A stretch of DNA of 64,000 nucleotides from Sorex araneus (taxonomy: Eukaryota > Chordata > Mammalia > Eulipotyphla > Soricidae): the NCBI RefSeq assembly GCF_027595985.1, contig NC_073313.1, positions 115,645,552 through 115,709,551 of the forward strand, in the 5' to 3' direction. Positions within the stretch are counted from its first letter, which is position 1, and every line of letters begins with the position of its first letter. Below the pieces are notes generated by a model. That model saw only the letters and a program-made list of their open reading frames with translations, was not told the origin of the DNA and made no database searches. Made by a program: the position numbers and the translations under genes. This document shows positions 1-12,274 of the stretch, in pieces.

Positions 1-1500
1 TCTGTTCCCTTTGATGAAGGTCTTTTAATGGTATTTTTATCCATAATAGAAATTCTTTCAAAACTATTGTCAATAGTTTTAAACCCTGCTGCTGCTTTAA
101 AATCAGCTAAGTACATGTTGTATTCTAAGTTCTTTGTCATTTCAATAACATTCACAGCATCTGCAACAGAAATAGAGTCCATCTCAAGAAACTACTTTCT
201 TTGCCTATTAATAAGAATCAATTCCTCATGTGTTCAAGTTTAATCATGATATTGCAACTATATGGCCATGTATCCAGGAACCACTTATAATTCTTAGTTG
301 CCTTGCTATTCTTACGACATCTTCAGTGACCTATTGCACCGAAGTCTTGACTCCAAGTCAGCCCAGAGGGTTGGAAATAAACTTCTGTTCGTGTTGATAT
401 TTGGACCTCCATTCTTGAATCATGTGTGTTCTTACTGGCATCAAGATTCAGTTCATTTTTCCAAGATTCATCAGAAGTATTGCTCTATGACAAGTATATA
501 CAGAGCTTTATGAAATTTGTCCTTTAAATATTAACTCTTGAAATGCAGTATGACTTCTTGATCCGTGGGCTATACAGGGATGCTGTATTAGGCATGAAAA
601 TCATATGAAACTCTATAATACAGCTCAATGAGAGCTCTTGAATGGGCAAGTATATTATCTATGAATAGTAATATTTTGAAATAAAATATTTTTCTGAGCA
701 GTATGTCTTAACAGTGGACTTTAAATATTCAATAAGCCATGGAACAACAAAATGTGCTGTGATTCTGACTTTTCTAGAGCACAGACAGAATAGATTTGGC
801 ATCATTTTTAGGATACTAAACATTTCAGAATGGTAAATGAGCATTGGATTCATTTTCAACTCACCAATTTCATTAGCCCCTAACAAGAAAGTCAGAATGT
901 TCTTTGAAGGTTTGAAAGCAGGTATTGACTTCTCCTTTCTACATATGCAAGTACTAGATGGTCTCTTTTTCCAATAGAAGTTGTTTTGAATAGACTGAAA
1001 ATCACTTTCATCAGTAATCATGGTTAGATCTCTTAGAAAATGTGGTATAGTTTTTATAGAAAGAAGTATTCATTGCATCACCAGGCACTTTTATGTTATT
1101 CTTCTCTTAAGTCTTATAATCTAGTCTCTACTACTTCCAAACTTTAATTCTGCAGCTTCTTTACCTCTCTAATCTTCATTTAATTGAAGAGAATTAGGGC
1201 CTTACTCTGGCTGAGGCTTTGAGTTAAGGGTATATTATGTGTGGTTTGATCTTCTATCTAGACCATTTAAACTTCATCAATGTCAGCAATAAGGCAGTTT
1301 TGCTTTCTTATCATTTGTGTGTTCAATGGAGTAGCACTTTTAATTTCCTTCAAGAACTTTTTATTTGTGATCACAACTTGGCTAATAGGTTGGCACAAAT
1401 AGCCCAGATTTTGGCCTATCTCAGCTTTTGACAGACCTTCCTCTCTAAAGTTTAATCACTCCTAGCTTTTGATATTTATGTGAGAAACTTGTGTGTCTTG
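1..1500 (-). pseudogene. Tigger1/TIGD1-like DNA transposon, decayed transposase
   Basis: Read on the minus strand, this is a broken pogo/Tigger-family transposase (cut-and-paste DDE enzyme). Recognisable blocks in order are an N-terminal part with '[15 protein letters not shown]' and 'IEDQTTHNIPL' (about 1430-1220), the core with 'FYWKKRPSSTCICRKEKS', 'LTFLLGANEIGELKMNPML' and 'KTYCSEK' (1010-660), a degraded 'LIDN' block just left of it (about 660-560), and a C-terminal block with 'FLEMDS' and 'ADAVNVIEMT' (about 215-90). Frameshifts and stops separate the blocks, so no product is possible. The left end runs off the window and the right end meets the L1 5' region near 1510. Tigger1 is an old eutherian element, so this is one of the oldest layers here. 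Family assignment is from recognised protein motifs. Confidence 0.8.
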
Positions 1501-1540
1501 TGAATCTTCATAACCATTGAGCATTGAAGGTCATCGTAGG

Positions 1541-1790
1541 CCTCGACTCCTGCCACCAGCACCTGCTCAACTACCTGCCGCTCTTCTCAACAGGTCTGTG
1601 AATCCCTTTGCATGGCTCCTCCCCATCCAATCCCACACCCCTCAAAGCCAGCCTCCGGGACCAGCCCTAGGGGCACCTGCCTGGACTTCCGCCACTAGCG
1701 CCTGCCCAACTTCCCGTCGCTCTTCTCAACAGGTTTGTGGACTCCGGTATTAGCATCAGGACCAGCTGGGGGTGTGGCCCCACTCTAGGG
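1541..1790 (+). repeat. Two tandem ~139-bp GC-rich units in the L1 5' UTR
   Basis: A block ending in 'GCTCTTCTCAACAGGT' occurs at about 1580-1595 and again at about 1719-1734. The preceding 45 bases (CCACCAGCACCTGC / CCACTAGCGCCTGC) also match, so the unit is about 139 bp. Their position just upstream of ORF1 is where rodent L1s carry promoter monomers. A promoter role here is inference. Confidence 0.6.
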
Positions 1791-2194
1791 GGCGTGACCT
1801 CCTCAAAAGTGGGCATGGCCTTCTGTGCGAATGCAGTTATATTTCCCATTCCCATCACTCTCAACTCACATCACAACCTTTATCACCTAACACTGTGGTA
1901 AATGTCCTGGCAGACTCAAACGCAATACGACAATAATCCACTGGCCTACTTGAATTCCACCAAAAAGACCAGTGTACACAAGAAGCTGTACAAAGCCCAA
2001 TATAAAAGAACACCTCCTCCAATGCTTCACTAGATGTCTATCATAAAACACAGAATAATGTCTGAGAGGAAGGATGTACTCTAGAAGAGGAGAAGGTTGA
2101 CCACCATCACTGAACTTACTCAGAATCCTTTCCCACAATAAGAGGGAACCATGCTAGTGACCTTGAAGGTTTTACCTCTATACAACCACAACAG

Positions 2195-3157
2195 CATGAA
2201 GACACAGCACAAATCTCCACTGTGAGGAGAGGATGAAGAAAAGAGTCCCGAATCCTCAAGAGCGGTTACCCACAAATATGACCTCTCCGACAAAGAATTC
2301 CGAGATGAAATGCTGAGGATGTTCAAGAAACTCAAAGAATCAATGAAGCAGACATCCAGAAAATTAAAGGAAGAAGTGAAACAAACATTGGAACTGATAG
2401 CCGAGAAAATACAGGAAGAAATGAGAGCAGAAATAAGAAAGCTACAAAAGTAAACGTCACAAATAAAGGATTCGGTAGATAAAATTAAAAACTCAGTGGG
2501 TGTCCTCAACAGTAGAATGTCTACAGCTGTAAACAGAATAAGAGAACTTGAAGATGAACAGCAGAAATCATAGAGGCAACAACAAACAATGGGAAGAGAC
2601 CTAAAAATAGCTCTAAGGACAATCAGAGACCTAGGGAATGACTCCAAGAGGAACAAAATTAGAATCATGGGAATACCAGAAGGACAGGGAGGTAACTCCA
2701 ATAAAAAGCCACAGTAAAAGAAATCATTGCTGAAAATTTCCCAGACTTAGAGAATGCAGGCATCCAGATTCAACGAACCAGAGGGTGGCAGCTAAAAGAA
2801 ACCCTAAAAAAGAAACCCTAATAAAAACACTCCAAGGCATATCATAGTCAGAATGATGAATGACATGGATAGAGAAACAATACTGCAAGCAGCAAGTTCA
2901 AAGAAGGAAATAACATAAAAGGAGCACCCTTAGATTTACAGCAGACCTATCAGAGGAAACCCTCCAAGCCCGAAGACAATGGAGGGATATAGTGAAAAAA
3001 CTCAATGAAATGAACGCCTCACCAAGAATACTTTATCTGGCTAAACTCTCACTTAAACTCAATGGAACAATACACCATTTTATAGATAAACAACAGCTCA
3101 GGAACTTCATAGATGCAAAACCAAAATTAAAAAATGGACTAAAAGGGCTCCTGTAAG
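2195..3157 (+). pseudogene. L1 ORF1 (RNA-binding chaperone) remnant
   Basis: ORF1p is the trimeric nucleic-acid chaperone of the L1 particle. The sequence codes for a charged coiled-coil stretch (about 2300-2640, many K/E and heptad-like residues), then an RRM-type start 'NKIRIMGIPEG' (about 2655-2690), then the basic C-terminal domain that ends at a stop near 3155. In-frame stops and shifts (for example after 2450 and in 2700-2830) break it into short pieces. The start is not certain; an ATG near 2199 is the likely one. ORF2 begins about 60 bp downstream, the usual L1 arrangement. Confidence 0.8.
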
Positions 3158-3218
3158 ACAAGAAGGAAAACACCCATAAGCACAACAAACACTTACAGAA
3201 AGATGGCACAAAACCCCA

Positions 3219-6200
3219 TGACAATAATCTCTCTCAATGTCTATGGTCTAAATGTACCAATCAAGAGACACAGAGTGGCAAAATGGATTCAGAAACTAAA
3301 CCCAACATTCTGCTGACTACAAGAAACACACCCTAACAGTCAGAGCAAACACAGAATCAAAGTGAAAGGATGGAAAACAATTCTGCAAGCAAAGAACACC
3401 CTCAAAAAAGCTGGAGTAGCCATACTAGTATCTGAGAACATAGATTTCAGGTTGAAGAAGATTAGAAGGGACAGCGAAGGTCATTTGGGATTTATCAAGG
3501 GATATGTACAACAGGAAGAAATCTCACTCTTTAAAGTATATGCACCTAGTGAGCGACCAGCTACATACTTAAAATAACTGCTAACAGACATTAAGGAGGA
3601 CATCACTAGCAAAACAATAGTAGTTGGAGACTTCAACACCACCTAATCAACTCTGGATAGATCAACAAGAACAAAACTCAGTAAGGAATCACTGGCTCTG
3701 AAGGAAGAAATGGAAGACAGAGGGCTAATAGACTTATACAGGGCTTTACACCCAAAATGAAGGAATACACATTCTTTCCCATTGCAAACAGAATATTTTC
3801 CAAAATAGACCACATGCTGGGTCACAAAACAAACCTCAATAGAATCGGGAAGATAGAAATTGTATCAACTATCTTTTCAGACCACGATGTGCTGAAGATA
3901 GAAGCTAATCACACACATATGCAGAGAACCAAATCAAACACCTGGAAATTAAACAACTCAATGTTGAACAATGAGTGAGTGGGTCAGGAAGGAAACCAAG
4001 GAAGAAATCAAAAGATACTTCAAAACAAATGAGAAAGAAAACACAAGCTACCAGAACCTATAGGATGCAGCTAAATCCATGTTAAGGGAAAAATTTATAG
4101 CTCTGCAAGCATTCCTCAGGAAAGAAGAAAGAACCTACATAGATAGCTTGACTTCACAGCACAAGATCTTAGAAAAGAACCAACAAAAGGAAACCAAACC
4201 AGGTTGAAGGAAAGAAATGATAAAATCTATAGCAGAAATTAATGACATGGAAACCCCAAAAAATATCTGAAAGTTAAATGAAACCAAGAGATGGTTCTTT
4301 GAGAAAATAAACAAGATTAATAAACCATTAGCAAGACTCACAAAGAAAGAGAGAGAGAAACCTAATAAGCGAAATATGAAATGAAAAAGGGGATATCCTA
4401 ACAGAAACTAATGAAATACAAAAGATCATCAGAGACTACTTTAAAAATCTGTATGCCACGAAACAAGAGAACATAGAAGAAATGGATAAATTCCTGGATT
4501 CCTATCAGGTTCCAAGATTGAACCAAGAAGACTTGGAATACCTGAATAGACCCATTAGTACCAAGGAAATTGAAACTGTAATGAAAGTCTTCCCCAAAAA
4601 AGAAGCCCAGGACCAGATGGATTCACTAGCGAATTCTTCCAAACATTAAAAGAGGACCTGTTGCAAGTTCTCCTCAAGCTTTTCAGGAAATTGAAGAAAC
4701 AGGAACTCTCCCAAACAGTTTCTATAAGACACATATCTCCCTAATGCCAAAAGCAAACAAAGACACCACTAACAAGGTAAACTACAAGACAATATTCCTG
4801 ATGAACACAGATGCAAAGATACTCAACAAAATATTAGCAAATAGAATCCAACAACTCAGCAAAAATATCATACACCACGACCAAGTGGGATTCATCCCTG
4901 GACCCAAGGATGGTTTAACATTTAGAAATCAATCAACATAATCCATCATATCAACAAAAGTAAAGAATAAACATATGATCATATAAATAGATGCAGAGAA
5001 AGTATTTGACAAGATCCAAGACCATTTTTGATGAAAACTCTCACCAAAATGGGTTTAGAAGGATCTTTCCTCAAGAGATTCAAATCCATCTACCACAAAC
5101 CCATGGTAAGCATTATCCTCAATGGGGAAAAGCTAAGGGCCTTTCCTCTAAGATCAGGGACAAGACAAGCATACCGAATTTCACCACTTCTGTTCAATAT
5201 TGTACTGGAAGTCCTTGCAACAGCGGTTAGGCAAGAAAAATATATTAAGGGAATCCAGATAGGAAAGTAAGAAATCAAACTCACTATTTGAAGATGATAT
5301 GATACTATATTTAGAGAATCCTAAAGCCTCTACCAAGAAACTCTTAGAAACAATAGATTTGTACAGTAAAGACGCAGGTATGCAGGCTATAAAATCAATA
5401 TCCCCAAAGTCCATGGCCTTTCTATATGCAGATAATGAGACACAAGTAAACGACATGAAAAAAAAAGCAGTCCTGTTCACAATCGTGCCTCAGAAAATCA
5501 AGTGCCGCAGAATCAGCATAAATAAGGAAAAGGACCTCTACAAAGAGAACTACAAAATGCTACTCCACGAAATAAAAGAGGACATGAGGAAATGGAAACA
5601 TATCTTCTGCTCATGGATAGGAAGAATTAACATTGTCAATATTGCAATACTCCCCATAACACTATACAGATTCAATGCAATCCCTATACTAATGCCCATG
5701 AAAATCTTCAAAGAAATGGAGCAAACACTCCTGAAATTCATATGGAATAATAAACTCCCACAAATAGCTAAAGCAATTCTTGGGGAAAAGACAATGGGAG
5801 GAATCACCCTTCCCAACCTCAAACTATTCAACAAAGTGGTAACAATTAAAACAGCATGGTAATGGAACAAAGACAGAGCCACAGACCAATAGAACAGGGT
5901 GGGATATCCCTACTCACAACCCCAAATGTATGATCATCTAATCTTTGATAAGGGAGCAAGAAAAGTGAAGTTGAGCAAGGAAAGTCTCTTTAACAAATGG
6001 TGCTGGCATAACTGGACCACCACATGCAAAAGAATGGGCTTAGACCTCGGCCTAACACCATGCACAAAATTCAGATCAAAATGAATTGAAGACCTCAACA
6101 CCAGACCAGTATCCATAAGGTACATTGAAGACAAGGTCGTTAAAACCCTCCACGATATTGAGGCTAACGTTATCTTCAAAGATGACACGCCACTGACCAA

Positions 6201-7029
6201 CCAAGTGGAAACAGAGATAAACAAATGGGACTATATTAAACTAAGCTGTTTCTGCACCGCAAAAGATACAGTGACAAAAATACAAAGACAATCTACAGAA
6301 TGGGAAAGAATATTCACCGAATACCCATCTGACAGGTGTTTCATATCAATGATATACAAGGCACTCGTTGGAATCTACAAGAAAAAAGCATCCAACCCCA
6401 TCAAAAAAATGGGGCGATGAAATGAACAAAAACTTTCTCAAGGATGAAATCCGAATGGCAAAAAGGCACATGAAAAAATGCTCTTCATCACTAATCACAG
6501 ATTAGTGAGAGATGCAGATCAAAACAACTATGAGATACCACCTCACACCACAGAGACTGGCACACATCCAAAAGAACAAAAGCAATCAGTGATGGCCTGG
6601 ATGTGAGGAGAAACGGACTCTCCTACAAAGCTGGTGGGAATGCCAACTGGTTCAGCCCTTTTGGAAAACATTATGGTCGCTTCTCAAAAAATTAGTAATT
6701 GATCTCCCATTTGACCCAGCAATACCAGTCCTGGGAATATATCCTGGAAAGGCAAAAAAGTATAGTCAAAATGACATCTGCACTCGAATGTCAATTGCAG
6801 CACTGTTCACAATACCCAGAATCTGGAAAAAACCCGAGTGCCCGAGAAGAGATGACTGGTTAAAGAAACTTTGGTACATCTACACAATGGAATACTATGC
6901 AGCTGTTAGAAAAGATGAAGCCATGAACTTTGCATATAATGGGATCTACATGGAAAGTATCAAGCTAAGTAAAATGAATCAGAAAGAGAGAGAAAGAAAT
7001 AGAAAGATTGCACTCATCTGTGCAATATA
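3219..7029 (+). pseudogene. L1 ORF2 (endonuclease/reverse transcriptase) remnant
   Basis: ORF2p nicks target DNA and copies L1 RNA at the nick. The domains can be followed in order: an APE-like endonuclease from 'ISLNVYGLN' (3225-3950), the RT domain with 'HDQVGFIPG' (about 4878-4905) and a damaged active site reading F-E-D-D at about 5287-5298 instead of F-A-D-D, then the long C-terminal region ending 'KIALICAI' before a stop at 7027-7029. The total length, about 3.8 kb, equals a complete ORF2. The longest open pieces are 5299-5862 (187 codons) and 4991-5270, with many frame changes, so no enzyme can be made. The RT catalytic alanine change is a further inactivating mark. Confidence 0.9.
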
Positions 7030-7492
7030 AAGTAAAAGAAGGGGAGACTAGCACCCAAGAATAGTAGAGATAGGTACCAGGAGGTTGGCTCCATGGCTTG
7101 GAAGCAGACCTCACATGCTGGAGGAAAAGGCAGCTCAGATAGAGAAGGGAACACCAGGTAAAGTATGGTTTAAGAACCCACTGGGGATGGGAGATGAGTG
7201 CTGAAAGTAGACTATAGATCAAACACGATGGCCACTCAATACCTCTTTTGTAATCCACAACACCCAAAAGGAGAGAGAGAACAAAAGGGAATGCGCTGCC
7301 ACAGAGGTGGTGTGGTGTGGGGGAATGGAGTGGGGGATAGGGGGTGGGAGGGATATTGGGATCATTGGTGTTGGAGAATGGGCACTGGTGGAGGGATGGG
7401 TACTCGAGTATTGTATGACTGAAACACAAGCACAGAAATATGTAAATCTGTAACTGTACCCTCACGGTGATTCACTAATAAAAATAATAATA
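7030..7492 (+). repeat. L1 3' UTR with G-rich tract and A-rich tail
   Basis: After the ORF2 stop the sequence holds the lineage's conserved 3' UTR, including a G-rich stretch at 7300-7400 (GGTGTGGTGTGGGGG, GGGGGTGGGAGG) and a 3' end that can fold only weakly. The same block in antisense marks minus-strand L1 copies elsewhere in the window, as a C-rich 'CCCATCCCTCCACCAGTGC' signature. A polypurine or G-rich tract in the 3' UTR is typical of mammalian L1. Confidence 0.85.
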
Positions 7493-7591
7493 AAAAAGAA
7501 ACCACAATAAAATTAAACTATAAAATAAAATCTAATGAAATATACTTTAGATGATGGAGTTGAAAATTTAGCAATGCAAATGAGAATCAAT

Positions 7592-7674
7592 AGCATTGTA
7601 TGACTGAAACACAAGCACGAAAAGTTGTAAGTATGTAACTGTAACCTCACGGTGATTCACTAATAAAATTTTTT
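7592..7674 (+). mobile_element. Very short L1 3' tail fragment
   Basis: The last about 80 bp of the same L1 3' end ('TGTATGACTGAAACACAAGC' ... 'ACGGTGATTCACTAATAAAA') recurs about 100 bp after the full-length copy, followed by T9/A6. It is either a strongly 5'-truncated L1 insertion or a duplication of the neighbour's end. No clear duplication was seen. Confidence 0.7.
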
Positions 7675-7759
7675 TTTAAAAAAGGTGATTGTAGGGTTTT
7701 TAATGTTTTTAATATTTTTCTGTCTCAGGGAATAGTGAAGTCAGAGGAGATGATCAGAA

Positions 7760-8195
7760 AATAATGCAACAACAGATGTAGCTCAGCAGTGAGAGACTGG
7801 GGTTTAATTTCAGGTGTGCAAAAACAAAAGGATGGAGGAATAGGAGGGTCAGGGAGATTTCTGAAGAGGTAGAGTATATACTTAGCATGTACAAGGTAAT
7901 AAGTTTCATCTACATGAACCCTTCCCAATGACAAATCTCTCTGGTGTTTTCCTGGTGACCCCCCAAAACTGCTAGGACCAACCATCAAAAAATTAAGGCC
8001 ATACCACTGTCACCAGTAGTTGTTGAGAGTGGCCTCTAAAAAAGAAAGTGAGCTAGAAAAGATGTCTCAATGACTCAAAGTACCTTCTAGGCAAGCATTG
8101 GAGTTGAAGATGAGAGTTAAATTTCAGTGCTAGATGACCCTGAAAGCTCTGCTCTTTGGGATAACTTAAGACATGAAAATAAATAAACCAATGGC
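7760..8195 (+). repeat. Degraded tRNA-SINE-like sequences
   Basis: Weak tRNA-SINE character is visible around 7768-7815 (ATGTAGCTCAGCAGTGAGAGACTGGG), 7845-7990 and 8058-8190, with AT-rich spacer between. They are too diverged to give strand and ends with confidence. Confidence 0.3.
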
Positions 8196-8261
8196 CCCAT
8201 TTCACCCCATTCCTTGGGAACTGGCGGTGGCCTTCTTATCCTACTTTTTTTGGGTGATTTA

Positions 8262-9087
8262 AAAAAAAATTTTTTTTTACTAGTGAATGACCGTGAGGTA
8301 CAGTTACAGACTTAAACTTTTTGCTTGCATTTCAGCTGTACAGTTGTCGAGTGCCCATCCCTCCACCAGTGCCCATTTTACACCACCAATAGTCCCAGCA
8401 TCCCTCCCACCACCCCCACCCCATCCTACCCCCTGCCTCGATGGCATGGCATTCACTTTTGCTCTCTCTCTCTCCTTTTGGGTGTTGTGGTTTGCAGTAG
8501 AGGTATTTAGTGGCCATCATGTTCGGTCTATAGTCTACTTTCAGCCCGGATCTCCCATCCCGAATGGGCCAGCCTAGCACCCTTTACTTGGTGGTCCCTT
8601 CTCTATCTGATCTGCCTTTTCCCCCAGCATGCAAGACAGGTTTCTAAGCTGTGGAGTAATTCTCCTGGTACTTATCTTTACTGTTCTTGAGTGTTAGTCT
8701 CCCCTTCTGTTACTTTATATTCCACACATGAATGCAATCTTTCTATGTATATCACTCTCTTTCTGACTCATTTCACTTAACATACTTTCCATGTTGATCC
8801 ACCTATATGCAAATTTCACAACCTCATCTTTTCTAACAGCTGCATAGTATTCTATTGTGTAGATGTACCAAAGTTTTTTTAACCAGTCATCTGTTCTCGG
8901 GCACTCGGGCTTTTTCCAGATTCTTGCTATTGTAAACAGTGCTGACAGTGCTGTAATGAACATATAAGTGCAGATGTAATTTCTATTATACTTTTTTGCA
9001 TCTCCAGGATATATTCCCAGAAGTGGTATTGCTGGGTCAAATGGGAACTCTATTTCTAATTTTTTGAGAAGCATCCATATTTTTTAA
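8262..9087 (-). mobile_element. 5'-truncated L1, 3' end
   Basis: The minus strand carries poly(A) (as T-run at 8270-8278), the 3' UTR and the end of ORF2 ('ECPRTDDWLKKLWYIYT', with 'EYYAAVRKDE') through about residue -120 of ORF2. One open stretch of 119 codons remains (8715-9074). Ordinary truncated L1 insertion; the duplication is not clear. Confidence 0.88.
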
Positions 9088-9480
9088 AGGTTTTTTTGCC
9101 TGCTGTTTCCTGTCTATCCCAGGATCTCATCCAGATCCACATTTATTGTGTTGTCATTATGTGTTAAGTTGTCATTAAAATGACAGTTGCCATGTCTTTG
9201 GGCTTTTCTTCATTGTATTTGGGCTACTCTTCTCTTCTTCCTCAAATTAGGAAAATAAGGATACTTTGATGGTCACCTTGATGTTTTGTACTTTATTACA
9301 TTCCTTTGCATTTCTGTTTACTTTTTGTGCACTTTGGTTACTTTTCTGTGTCTTCCTTTTCATTCTGGTATTTTTTGGTTTGTTGTCAGAAGTTTCTTCC
9401 TTATCTTTTTCCTTTTGAAATTTGCTATGCAATAAATGCTTGACAACACATTCTTGTACATTGTTTTGAAAGTTCATAAC

Positions 9481-9530
9481 TTTATAACTGTACCTCACGG
9501 TGATTCACTATTAAAAAATTAAAAATTTTA
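9481..9530 (+). mobile_element. L1 3' tail fragment (~50 bp)
   Basis: 'TAACTGTACCTCACGGTGAT' then 'TCACTATTAAAAAATTAAAAA' type tail: only the last about 50 bp of the L1 3' end is present. Sequence just upstream (9090-9480) is AT-rich and unrecognised, apart from a weak resemblance near 9115-9175 to an ancient L1 3' end. Confidence 0.65.
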
Positions 9531-9776
9531 GGGACAACCTGAGGTTGAGCCTAATTCCAGAGCCATTGATGCCTGAGGCTATTTTTACTGCCCTTCAACT
9601 CATGGCTGGGGTTCCCAGCATGGGATAAAAAATTAGAGGGAGGGATGGCTCTTCTGTGGAGCAATCCTTACATGCAAACAACATTCATTCTTAAGTGTTT
9701 CTTCTTATATGGACACAGTTTATGACATCCCAAAAGAGTGAGAATAGAAACATCAACAATTATTTCCATGACGTTG

Positions 9777-9947
9777 GGCTAGAGAATAGTACAGCAGGTA
9801 AGGAGATTGCCTTGCAATGGGGCAACCCAATTTGATGCTTGGCACCCCAAATCATCCCACAAGCCAACCAGGAGTGATCCCTGAGCGCAGAGCCAGGAGT
9901 AAGCCCTTAACACTGTCAAGTAGGGTCCCCAAACAAAACATGATTAT
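9777..9947 (+). mobile_element. SOR-type tRNA-derived SINE
   Basis: Starts 'GGGCTAGAGAATAGTACAGC', has a mutated B-box region near 9825-9840 and the diagnostic 'GAGCCAGGAGTAAGCCC' near 9890-9906, ending in CCCCAAACAAAAC. An older copy, about 15-20 percent diverged by eye. Confidence 0.8.
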
Positions 9948-9949
9948 CA

Positions 9950-11716
9950 TAACAGATATAATAATGAAAAAGTTTCAAAATAGTATGAGAATTATTGAAC
10001 TGTGACAGAGACACTAAATGAGCACATGCTTTTAGAAAAATGGTTTCAATAGACTTGCCCCATTCAGAATTGTCACAAATCTCCCACCTATAAAATAATA
10101 ACATAACATAAGAAGCTCAATAGAGCCAAGTACACAAAATGAGGTTTCCCTGCAATTTTCCATTAAATCAGAAATATTATAGCCACAAATATGCAGATCA
10201 TCATGAAACAAAATGAACAAGGGAGGTAGTGTCTGTTGGAAAGAGGAAATGATTTTCCTTCTTGGCTAATACAACCCCATAATAAAAGATTTCAATAGGA
10301 AAAGGACAAAAATTAAATAATATATAAAACTCCTCTAAAAATGAGGGAAAGCCAGCAAAACTGAGTAATCCCTGAAATGGGCCAGGCCATTTCCCTCAAT
10401 ATCACCTTATTAAGAAAAGGAAGATGTTGGGGTTGGGAAGTAAATTTTGAGATGTTGCCAGGAAAGGACAATAACAAGGCTAAATTTATTGTGCAGATAT
10501 GTTCATACCCTTTTTCATTAATCGGAGTTTCTTGAGTTTGGTCATTTCCCTTCTCTTGGTATGAAAGAAGGGAGGAACACACCCTGTAATGGAGATTTCC
10601 CTTACACACACAAACAAACATTTCATACTAGAAGGGGCATTTTACTTTAATTTTCAGAGCTTTTCATGTTTGCTTTCACTTAAAACTAGACAACTCAAAA
10701 TAATCATGCCAACAGATCTATTTTGGGGTGGCAATTTTGCTTCCCTATAAGGTATAGAACATAATTATAAAGAGTGAATTTCAGATGGTGTATAGATTTC
10801 TAAAGCTAATTTGCGTATGAGACCCACAAAATGAAAGTAGACCCCGTGGCCCAGAACACATAAAAAATCTAAACCAAAGTCAGCCAAGGAAGCCTAATGC
10901 CTCCCAGAATCTTCCAATTCAGTTTTGCTAACTTGCCTGACTGTGGAAAATAGGACTTGCTAACCTGATACAGGAATCCTCAATCCTAGTCTATGCCATT
11001 TTTCTCTTTTGCTTCTGACATTCTGTCAAAGTTGCTTTTTTTAAGGAACTGTTTCACTGCTTGTGAAGTATTGTGCTGCACCAATTTGTGAATTATTTCT
11101 CTTGAACAAAGGACATCAAACTCTCTACTAAACTGTTTCAGTTCCATCATCTGATAAATTTTAGGACTACTTTAGTCAAAATAACAAAAGCTTTTTATCA
11201 ATTCTTTAGTATGAGATAATTACATAACCCAATTAAAACTTGATTTAGAAATAAAAAACCCTGCCAGCAATAGACTACACTGTATAAATAAAGGAGAGAG
11301 AATGGAATTTAATAGTGCAGGCTCATGATCATATTCACATACATATAATCTAGTATAGCATTCTGAACAGACAGTCTAGACAGAATTCCTCATAAAGGTA
11401 TATTGTAAAACAGAGGAATGAACGTTGACAACTTCTCTTACCTTCTTAAGGAAAAAAAAGCACCTTATGGCTGTGCCTTGTTTATTTTATTAGGGATTTA
11501 ATTTCAGAAGATGGTCTGTTTATAGTTCCAAGAGTCAGGAGATATGTGAACTGAATTCTAAAATCAAAATGACTGGCTTCTTCTTGAACCAGTTAGACTT
11601 TCAAGAAATATCTTAATAATGGGCATGTACTTGTATAAAATGTCATCATTTTGCCTTTAATATCTGTATTTGCAATTTGTTATTATGGTTGAAGCATGTT
11701 CACTCTACTGGTTACT
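9950..11716. other. AT-rich spacer, nothing recognised
   Basis: About 1.8 kb with short random open frames only (all under about 105 codons, no domain resemblance). No repeat family, RNA gene or regulatory motif that I can support. Confidence 0.6.
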
Positions 11717-11890
11717 TACATAATTTTAATTGAGATACCATTGGTTTACAAGTTTCAGGAGTATAGGTCCACACCAGAATAAATGTTATATTACACTGTA
11801 CTCACCAACAAAGATGTGGTACCTTCTACTTATGTTCAAATGAGCTGCTATTCCTATTCCTCCCATTTTCCTTGTTTAGCATTTTATCAG
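11717..11890 (-). mobile_element. Possible ancient L1M 3' end
   Basis: 'TTTTAATTGAGATACCATTG' followed by 'TTTACAAGTTTCAGGAGTATAGG' resembles the antisense 3' end common to old mammalian L1M elements. Highly diverged; suggestive only. Confidence 0.35.
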
Positions 11891-12274
11891 TTTAATCATA
11901 TGTAACTCTGGTGAGAATATGTTTTATCTTCAGTTAATATTTATTCACATTACTGAGAATATTTTATGTTTTCATTCACCTTTCAAACATTCACTCACAA
12001 TCATGCATCAAGAGAATGCAAATGGAGACAGGAAATCCTAAGAAAATGAACATTTTTTTTTGGTTTAAAGGAAGCATTTTCAGAAACCACCAATACAGTC
12101 TATCATGGCAGACTTCAAGCCATATTTTCTAAATAAGAATACTAGATAGACTATATATGGTTGATTTTTGCTAGTATCACTTAAGATAAATATCAGAAAC
12201 TACAAAACATTAGACAAATATATGGTATTGATTGTGAGACTAATACTCAAATACTTAGATTAAATCAGCTTTGA

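Larger units (their letters stand above)
1517..7492 (+). mobile_element. Near full-length, inactive L1 (LINE-1) retrotransposon
   Basis: In order: a GC-rich 5' region with a tandem unit (1541-1790), a 5' UTR tail, ORF1 remnant, ORF2 remnant, a G-rich 3' UTR and an A-rich tail with AATAAAAATAATAATAAAAAA near 7470-7495. The 3' end carries the 'CTCACGGTGATTCACTAATAA' type signature (last bases near 7485) shared by every young L1 in the window. Both ORFs are shifted and stopped many times. It lies against the Tigger fossil on its left. I could not find a convincing target-site duplication, so the exact 5' boundary (about 1505-1540) is uncertain. Confidence 0.88.

Noticed and set aside
5299-5862. 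187-codon open frame as a stand-alone gene
   Set aside because: It is an L1 ORF2 RT segment, in order with broken segments on both sides.
9110-9175. Ancient L1 3' end (CCCAGGATCTCATCCAGATC)
   Set aside because: Short resemblance only; not enough to name or bound.
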